11,539 nucleotides of DNA from CAZMXP01 sp964570285 (lineage in GTDB: Bacteria; Planctomycetota; PLA2): positions 1-11,539 of the forward strand of contig CAZMXP010000087.1 in NCBI GenBank assembly GCA_964570285.1. The letters run 5' to 3'. Position 1 is the stretch's first letter, and the number at the start of each line of letters is the position of its first letter. This document shows, piece by piece, positions 6,350 to 11,539 of the stretch. The notes below the pieces were generated by a model, which searched no databases, was not told the DNA's origin, and saw only the letters and a list, made by a program, of their open reading frames with translations. Made by a program: the position numbers and the translations under genes.

Positions 6350-6563
6350 CGAGGGGATCCAAATCTCGAAGCGTGTTCGGGTTTCAGGGGCGAACGCGTT
6401 CGGGGGCGCGCGAGGATGTTGCCGCGCGTGCCTTTCAGGGTGCGAGGGCACGCCCAAGGCCACCGGGAATTGCGCGGCGCGGCGGATCACAGCCTTCGTC
6501 TTGAGCTTGGAAGAAGGAACCCAGGAACCTAGGAACCGAGGAAGGGGCGGATTCGATCCATCC
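6350..6563 (+). repeat. Dispersed repeat, copy B (inverted partner at 1-213)
   Basis: This is the second copy of the element, opposite to copy A in the window but the same relative to the gene whose 3' end it follows. In gene-sense direction it begins with CGAGGGGATCC 27 bp after the stop of the DUF2007 remnant, then has the CGAACGCGTTCG palindrome (6391-6402), a GCGTGCC/GGCACGC hairpin (about 6426-6453), and the tandem GGAACCNA units (6516-6539). Short open frames on both strands cross its edges but have no recognisable product. Confidence 0.85.
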
Positions 6564-6858
6564 GAGTCCCGGGATGCTCCCCTTTGCTCTCATGGGTTCC
6601 TCCCTTCCTGGCTTCCTCATAAGAAAAGCCGCTACGCGCGATCCGGATCGGCCGAAGGCCGTCGCGAGGGCGCGCAGCGCCCAAGGCTTGTACTACTAGC
6701 CCTCGGATTCCGCGCTCCCTGCGCAGACTCTGGTGCTGACCCGGTGCGGCGTCCGGAAGCAAGCCACGGTGGCTGAAGCGCGGCTGTCCTCGGCGGCGGA
6801 GGGGATACGCACGCAGCCCTGCGCCCCGCGCGCGTCACCCGGATCCCGCAGCTCCTCA
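6564..6858. other. Non-coding, palindrome-rich relic region
   Basis: I see no convincing gene here. The left part repeats a purine/pyrimidine motif related to the tandem units of copy B (GGTTCCTCCCTTCCTGGCTTCC, within 6594-6616). A GGCCGAAGGCC palindrome lies at 6650-6660, followed by GTCGC and a GGGCGC/GCGCCC hairpin near 6668-6684. The motif GGCCnnnGGCCGTCGC recurs at 6872-6887, so the segment 6650-6919 is edged by related palindromes. The rest has short open frames without protein character. It may be the remains of an insertion that removed the 3' part of the C25 protease gene. Confidence 0.5.
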
Positions 6859-7437
6859 CTAGGCGCAGCGCGGCCTTCGGCCGTCGCTGATTTGGTTGCG
6901 GCGCCAAGCCGCGCTGCGCAGTTCCTCCGCCGTGCTGACCGGCCAGCGCCCGACGGCGAGTTCCGGCAGGTAGTCGATGCCGTCGAAGTTGATCGGGTCG
7001 GACTTGTTCTTCTCGCCGCGCACCTCGCCGAAGTAGAGCGCGTGAAAGCCCTCCTTCTGCCCGTTCCAGTCCTCGAACGACCCGTCCTGCCTCGCGACAT
7101 CCGCGTAGTAGAGGTCGCTCGGGTAGAAGGCGTAGTCGAAGGCCGCGGGCGTGACGCGGTCGAGCACCATGTAGCGCAACGGCAGCAGATCCCCGTCGCC
7201 CACGAGCAGCACGTAGCGCGTCCCGCGGCGCCACGCATCGAAGAGGAACCGCTTGAGCCGCTCCGGCTCGTCGAGGCCGTCGGCGGCGAGCGCCTCCTCG
7301 AGCGCCACGAGTTTCGCGCCGGCCCCCTTCCCGGCGACGTAGGCTTTCAGGTCGCCGTGGAAGGCGGCCGGAGCCACGACGAGCAGATCGCCGGCCGCGG
7401 CGGTCGCGGCGAGAGCGAGCAGGGCGAGGTGCTTCAC
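6859..7437 (-). pseudogene. Truncated C25 (gingipain-type) peptidase, 5' fragment
   Basis: This 192-codon frame begins with GTG and a signal peptide (residues 1-16). It matches the N-terminal part of the C25 peptidase domain: LLVVAPAAF (18-26), RYVLLVGDGDLLPLRYM (74-90), DYAFYPSDLYYADV (101-114) and DYLPELAVGRWPVSTAEELR (155-174). Family proteins continue after this with the catalytic His and Cys, which are absent. Homology ends near position 6918, where the frame enters a palindromic segment and adds about 18 unrelated residues before TAG. Such a product could not be an active protease. A TAGACT box 6 nt before the start suggests it is still transcribed. It is divergent from the intact DUF2007 gene. 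Confidence 0.8.
6863..6919. repeat. REP-like palindrome at the C25 truncation point
   Basis: GCGCAGCGCGGC (6863-6874) and GCCGCGCTGCGC (6908-6919) are perfect 12-bp inverted arms separated by 33 bp. A second palindrome, GGCCTTCGGCC (6872-6882), overlaps the left arm. It lies exactly where C25 similarity ends and shares GGCCnnnGGCCGTCGC with 6650-6665. Confidence 0.7.
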
Positions 7438-7443
7438 GGGGTG

Positions 7444-7449
7444 AGTCTA
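7444..7449 (-). promoter_or_regulatory. -10 box TAGACT of the C25 fragment
   Basis: On the minus strand TAGACT ends 6 nt before the GTG at 7437. The hexamer is identical to the one before the TPR gene, and no Shine-Dalgarno sequence lies between. Confidence 0.5.
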
Positions 7450-7482
7450 CTCGCCTGCGAGGGCGCGAGCACACCGCCGCGG

Positions 7483-7488
7483 TAGAAT
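7483..7488 (+). promoter_or_regulatory. -10 box TAGAAT of the DUF2007 gene
   Basis: TAGAAT ends 7 nt before the GTG at 7496, with no Shine-Dalgarno sequence between. The box itself contains the A and T of the upstream in-frame ATG at 7487, so that ATG is unlikely to be within the mRNA. Confidence 0.55.
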
Positions 7489-7495
7489 GGCGGGC

Positions 7496-7891
7496 GTGGA
7501 GACTCCGGCGGGAGGAAGACCGCTCCTCGTCGAAGTGGCGAGCTACCCGCTGTCCATGGACGCCATGCTCGCGCGGGCGCGGCTCGAGGCGGAGGGCATC
7601 GCCGCCTTCGTGCATCACGCGAACTGGGTCGACATCATGCCGATCCTCGCGGCGGCGACGGGCGGCGCGGTCGTCATGGTCCCGCCTTCGGAGGCGGAGT
7701 GGGCCAGGGAGGTTCTGGCGCCTGGGCCGCCGCCGGCGGACCTCTGCCCGGACTGCGGGTCGCGGGAGGTCGAGACGAGGCGGGGCGCGCTGTGGCCCAG
7801 CGCGATCCTGACGCTCCTGATCGAGTTCCCGCCGGCGCGCACGCGCCCGAGGAAGCGATGCGCCTCGTGCGGCCATGCGTGGCGCGGGTAG
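7496..7891 (+). CDS. DUF2007 protein with C-terminal zinc ribbon
   Basis: This 131-aa protein combines a DUF2007 domain (about residues 9-75) with a C-terminal zinc ribbon. The DUF2007 part has the usual pattern of a strand (LLVEVASYP), a helix that scans two molecules (MDAMLARARLEAEGIAAFVHH, about 21-41) and VVMVPPSEAEWAREVL (59-74). The family is described as a putative signal-transducing domain; its ligand is not established. The ribbon uses Cys84/Cys87 and Cys122/Cys125, with a hydrophobic stretch (LWPSAILTLLIEF, 99-111) between the pairs that could be a membrane hairpin or core packing. The GTG is preferred to the ATG at 7487 because of the TAGAAT box. A shortened paralogue lies at 6158-6322. 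Confidence 0.8.
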   Translation: METPAGGRPLLVEVASYPLSMDAMLARARLEAEGIAAFVHHANWVDIMPILAAATGGAVVMVPPSEAEWAREVLAPGPPPADLCPDCGSREVETRRGALWPSAILTLLIEFPPARTRPRKRCASCGHAWRG

Positions 7892-8234
7892 CAGGTGCCG
7901 GCTGGGAGATCGCGGAACTTGCAACAAAGTCACTTGGCACCGACGGACCCCTCCTCCTGGAAGTCGCGCCCGTACGCGAAGACCTCCGTCGCTTCGCCAG
8001 GTCCTCGGCGAGGTAGCGGTCATGCGCCGTCGAGAGATCCCGCTCCTTCGAGCGGAACGCGCCCACGAGCCTGGAGGCGCGCTCCCATCGCGCGGCGAGA
8101 TCGGACGCCTCGGTCTCGAGGCCGCGATCCACGAGGCTCCAAAGCAGCGCGGCCATCGGAATGCCCCGCTCCGCCGCGGGACGCGTCAGGGCGCGGTGCT
8201 GCGCCGCGGTGAGCTGGATCTGGGTCCGGATCAT
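7674..8234 (-). CDS. Ribbon-helix-helix antitoxin with runaway C-terminus
   Basis: The first 80 codons (7995-8234) form a typical ribbon-helix-helix DNA-binding antitoxin: strand MIRTQIQLTAAQHRAL, helices through AAERGIPMAALLWSLVDRGLE, then a toxin-binding tail (LVGAFRSKERDLSTAHDRYLAEDLA). This tail is the kind found in antitoxins paired with VapC PIN-domain toxins. Where a stop and a toxin gene should follow, the frame runs on for about 106 Arg/Ser/Pro-rich codons, mostly antisense to the DUF2007 gene. This suggests a deletion removed the stop and most of the toxin. The start is set by the RHH strand and by the palindromic operator just upstream; an in-frame ATG at 8267 lies upstream of the operator. 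Transcription and stability of the long product are uncertain. Confidence 0.7.
   Translation of the reverse strand: MIRTQIQLTAAQHRALTRPAAERGIPMAALLWSLVDRGLETEASDLAARWERASRLVGAFRSKERDLSTAHDRYLAEDLAKRRRSSRTGATSRRRGPSVPSDFVASSAISQPAPATRATHGRTRRIASSGACAPAGTRSGASGSRWATARPASSRPPATRSPGRGPPAAAQAPEPPWPTPPPKAGP
7930..7998 (-). pseudogene. Possible 3' remnant of a VapC-type PIN toxin
   Basis: In a different minus-strand frame from the antitoxin, this reads GEATEVFAYGRDFQEEGSVGAK followed by TGA. The pattern FxYxRDFxEEG resembles the end of VapC PIN domains (typically FTFDRHFxxxGF). It starts where the antitoxin domain ends, as expected if an internal deletion fused the antitoxin end to the toxin end. 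It is short, so the match could be chance. Confidence 0.4.
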
Positions 8235-8241
8235 CCCCCGA

Positions 8242-8269
8242 GGTGTGATCACACCCTGATGTGACATCA
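8242..8269. promoter_or_regulatory. Double palindromic operator upstream of the RHH antitoxin
   Basis: GGTGTGATCACACC (8242-8255) is a perfect 14-bp palindrome. TGATGTGACATCA (8257-8269) has perfect 6-bp arms around one central base. They are adjacent and share TGTGA/ACATCA-type half sites. The pair begins 7 bp upstream of the antitoxin ATG, as expected for autoregulation by cooperatively bound RHH dimers. Confidence 0.65.
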
Positions 8270-8300
8270 AGTGCAGAACGGCCGCCGCCCCGGTCGGGCG

Positions 8301-8912
8301 TCACTCCCCCTCCTGCACCTTGAAGAGCGAAGCCGCGACGGCGGCGCCGAGGAAGGGGGCGACGAGGTAGATCCACGACCGGGCGAGGGAGTCGCCGCCG
8401 AACATCGAGTGGACGAGGTTGGGGCCGAGGCCGACGGCGGGGTTGAAGGCGCCGCCGGAGATGTTGCCGACCGCGAACGAGCCGGCCGCCACCGTGGATC
8501 CGATCGCGATGCCGAAGTAGGAGTTGCCCTGGGTCCGCTTCGAGAGCGCGACGTTCAGCACGACGAGCGCGAGCGCGAAGGTGAGGAAGAACTCGGCGAG
8601 CAGGGCGGGCAGCAGCCGCTCCCCCGGCACCACCGTGAAGCTGCCGCCGGTCATCGCGCGGAAGACGATCCCCGCAGCCACGGCGCCCGCGAGCTGCGCG
8701 ATCCAGTAGCGCACGACCTTCGACCTGTCGAACTCGCCCGCGATGCAGGCCGCGAGGGTGATCGCGGGGTTGTAGTGGGCGCCGCTCACGTGGCGCCCCG
8801 TGAAGACCATCGCCATCAGCATGCCGCCGATCGCGAGAGGGTTGCCGGTAAGGCCGGTCGTCAGCACGAGGAAAAAGGTCCCGATCGCTTCCGTCAGGTA
8901 GAGCTTGACCAC
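8301..8912 (-). CDS. MIP-family channel (aquaporin-like) lacking the filter arginine
   Basis: This 203-aa integral membrane protein has the duplicated aquaporin fold. Six membrane segments and both pore loops are visible: GAHYNPAIT (NPA at 48-50) and GGAFNPAVG (NPA at 157-159). In most aquaporins and glycerol facilitators the residue after the second NPA is Arg, part of the aromatic/arginine selectivity filter; here it is Val160. The protein is also shorter than E. coli AqpZ, mainly in loops. Solute specificity is therefore uncertain, and it may pass small neutral solutes other than water. The GTG start has GGAGG about 7 nt upstream and a TATAAG box about 19 nt before it, so this mRNA has a leader. 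It is divergent from the ABC exporter, with 61 bp between starts. Confidence 0.88.
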   Translation of the reverse strand: MVKLYLTEAIGTFFLVLTTGLTGNPLAIGGMLMAMVFTGRHVSGAHYNPAITLAACIAGEFDRSKVVRYWIAQLAGAVAAGIVFRAMTGGSFTVVPGERLLPALLAEFFLTFALALVVLNVALSKRTQGNSYFGIAIGSTVAAGSFAVGNISGGAFNPAVGLGPNLVHSMFGGDSLARSWIYLVAPFLGAAVAASLFKVQEGE

Positions 8913-8931
8913 CGGTGCCCTCCGGGGCGCG

Positions 8932-8937
8932 CTTATA
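8932..8937 (-). promoter_or_regulatory. -10 box TATAAG of the MIP channel gene
   Basis: TATAAG on the minus strand lies 19 nt before the GTG at 8912, and GGAGG lies between them. This is a conventional leadered arrangement, unlike most promoters in the window. No clear -35 is visible. Confidence 0.45.
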
Positions 8938-8959
8938 CCCGATGCTCCCCCCCACGGCC

Positions 8960-8965
8960 TATAGT
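8960..8965 (+). promoter_or_regulatory. -10 box TATAGT of the ABC exporter gene
   Basis: TATAGT ends 8 nt before the GTG at 8974, with no Shine-Dalgarno sequence in between, which predicts a leaderless mRNA. It lies about 22 bp from the oppositely directed TATAAG box. Confidence 0.5.
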
Positions 8966-8973
8966 GTCCTGCC

Positions 8974-10734
<1,761 letters not shown>

Positions 10735-10800
10735 GACGGGGAGGGGGCGCGGGGGAGGGCGCAAGCTTGTTTCCCGCGGCGGGATCGTTGACGATAGATG

Positions 10801-10823
10801 CTCTTTCCCTTCGCGAAGAGGAG
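10801..10823 (+). promoter_or_regulatory. pckA ribosome binding site in a small hairpin
   Basis: The Shine-Dalgarno sequence GAGGAG (10818-10823) ends 6 nt before the pckA ATG. CTCTT (10801-10805) can pair with AAGAG (10816-10820), and the loop contains the alternative palindrome CTTCGCGAAG (10809-10818). Either fold would cover part of the ribosome site. No confident -10/-35 pair is visible upstream. Confidence 0.45.
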
Positions 10824-10829
10824 CCCCCC

Positions 10830-11539
10830 ATGTCCGATTCCCCCGCCCGGCAGAGCGTCCACGGCCTCGAAATCCACGGCCTGAAGCACCTCGGCAAGGT
10901 GCACTGGAACCCCGAGCCGGCGGCGCTCTACGAGTTCGCGCTGCGCCGCAACGAGGCGTCGCTGGCGCTCGGCGGGGCGCTCGTCGTCTCGACCGGCGTG
11001 CATACCGGGCGCTCGCCGAACGACAAGTTCGTCGTCAAGGAGCCGACGAGCGACGCGAAGATCTGGTGGGGCAAGGTCAACAGGCCCATCTCGCCGGAGC
11101 ACTTCGACCGGATCCACGCGAAGGCGGTCGCCTACATGCAGGGGCGCGAGGTCTTCGTGCAGGACTGCTACGCCGGCGCGGACGCGGAGTACCGCCTCAA
11201 GGTGCGCATCGTCAGCGAGTACGCGTGGCACAACCTCTTCTGCCAGAACATGTTCATCCGGCCGCCGGTGGCCGACCTCGCGGCCTTCCTGCCGGACTTC
11301 ACGGTGCTGAACACCCCGGGCCTCGCGGCGGAGCCCGAGACCGACGGCACGCGCACCGGCGTCTACGTGCTGCTGAACTTCGCGCGCAAGATGGCGATCA
11401 TCGGCGGCACGAGCTACGCCGGCGAGAACAAGAAGTCGGTCTTCAGCGTGCTCAACTACCTCTTGCCCGAGGTCGGCGTGATGCCGATGCACTGCTCCGC
11501 GAACATCGGCAAGGGGGGGGACACGGCGCTCTTCTTCGG
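10830..11539 (+). CDS. pckA: Phosphoenolpyruvate carboxykinase (ATP), 5' part
   Basis: Only the first 236 complete codons are in the window; the family is about 530 aa long. The enzyme converts oxaloacetate and ATP to PEP, CO2 and ADP, the first committed step of gluconeogenesis, in the cytosol. Clear landmarks are STGVHTGRSPNDKFVV (54-69; Arg61 corresponds to the substrate-binding Arg65 of E. coli), TRTGVYVLLNFARKMAIIGG (174-193), GTSYAGENKKSVFSVLNYLL (193-212; Tyr196 and Lys202 correspond to Tyr207 and Lys213), and MHCSANIGKGGDTALFF (220-236; His221 corresponds to metal-binding His232). The kinase P-loop lies just past the window edge. The ATG is supported by the GAGGAG Shine-Dalgarno sequence. 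The family is ATP-type by these motifs, distinct from the GTP-dependent enzyme. Confidence 0.95.
   Translation, partial: MSDSPARQSVHGLEIHGLKHLGKVHWNPEPAALYEFALRRNEASLALGGALVVSTGVHTGRSPNDKFVVKEPTSDAKIWWGKVNRPISPEHFDRIHAKAVAYMQGREVFVQDCYAGADAEYRLKVRIVSEYAWHNLFCQNMFIRPPVADLAAFLPDFTVLNTPGLAAEPETDGTRTGVYVLLNFARKMAIIGGTSYAGENKKSVFSVLNYLLPEVGVMPMHCSANIGKGGDTALFF

Noticed and set aside
4567..6504. 645-codon plus-strand frame across the lipoprotein gene
   Set aside because: Composition is GC-skewed Arg/Pro/Gly without any domain. The minus-strand lipoprotein has a signal sequence, lipobox and normal composition.
6435..6776. Short open frames on both strands over copy B and the following region
   Set aside because: There is no protein character and no start signal, and they are interrupted differently in copy A, so they look like repeat DNA and not genes.
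8280..8300. Candidate terminator CGCCC/GGGCG after the MIP channel gene
   Set aside because: The stem is only 5 bp and no T tract follows, so it is too weak to call.

Overview
This is a GC-rich (about 70% G+C by eye) bacterial chromosomal window, probably environmental or metagenomic. Gene content does not fix the phylum. Abundant GTG starts, TANNNT boxes set directly against start codons, a GH114-like secreted protein, DUF2007 genes and a C25-type protease fragment suit a deep-branching high-GC lineage (Planctomycetota, Acidobacteriota or a candidate phylum), but that is inference.

Layout. Positions 1-213 hold one copy of a dispersed repeat; its inverted partner lies at 6350-6563. A minus-strand operon follows (3127 down to 235): a membrane-anchored TPR protein, a YtrB-like ABC ATPase homologue that has lost all its ATP-handling residues, and a polytopic membrane protein. 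Divergent from it is a secreted GH114-like protein (3192-4082). A tightly coupled plus-strand cassette comes next (4136-5029): a 67-aa protein, an MNT/AbiEii-like nucleotidyltransferase, and a small basic protein with a CSCWMCGNPRRY motif. It converges on a lipoprotein gene (6126 down to 5017) that carries three G8 tracts.

The stretch 6130-8300 looks like a gene graveyard. It contains a DUF2007/zinc-ribbon remnant (6158-6322), repeat copy B, palindromic non-coding DNA, a C25 protease gene cut off before its catalytic residues, an intact DUF2007/zinc-ribbon gene, and a ribbon-helix-helix antitoxin that has apparently lost most of its toxin partner but keeps a double palindromic operator.

The right part (8301-11539) looks like ordinary chromosome: a short aquaporin-family channel without the usual selectivity-filter arginine, a canonical ABC exporter, and the 5' part of pckA (ATP-dependent PEP carboxykinase), which runs off the window.

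Regulation. Seven transcription units have a TANNNT-like -10 box ending 6-9 nt before the start codon and no Shine-Dalgarno sequence, which predicts leaderless mRNAs. The GH114, aquaporin and pckA genes instead have clear Shine-Dalgarno sequences.
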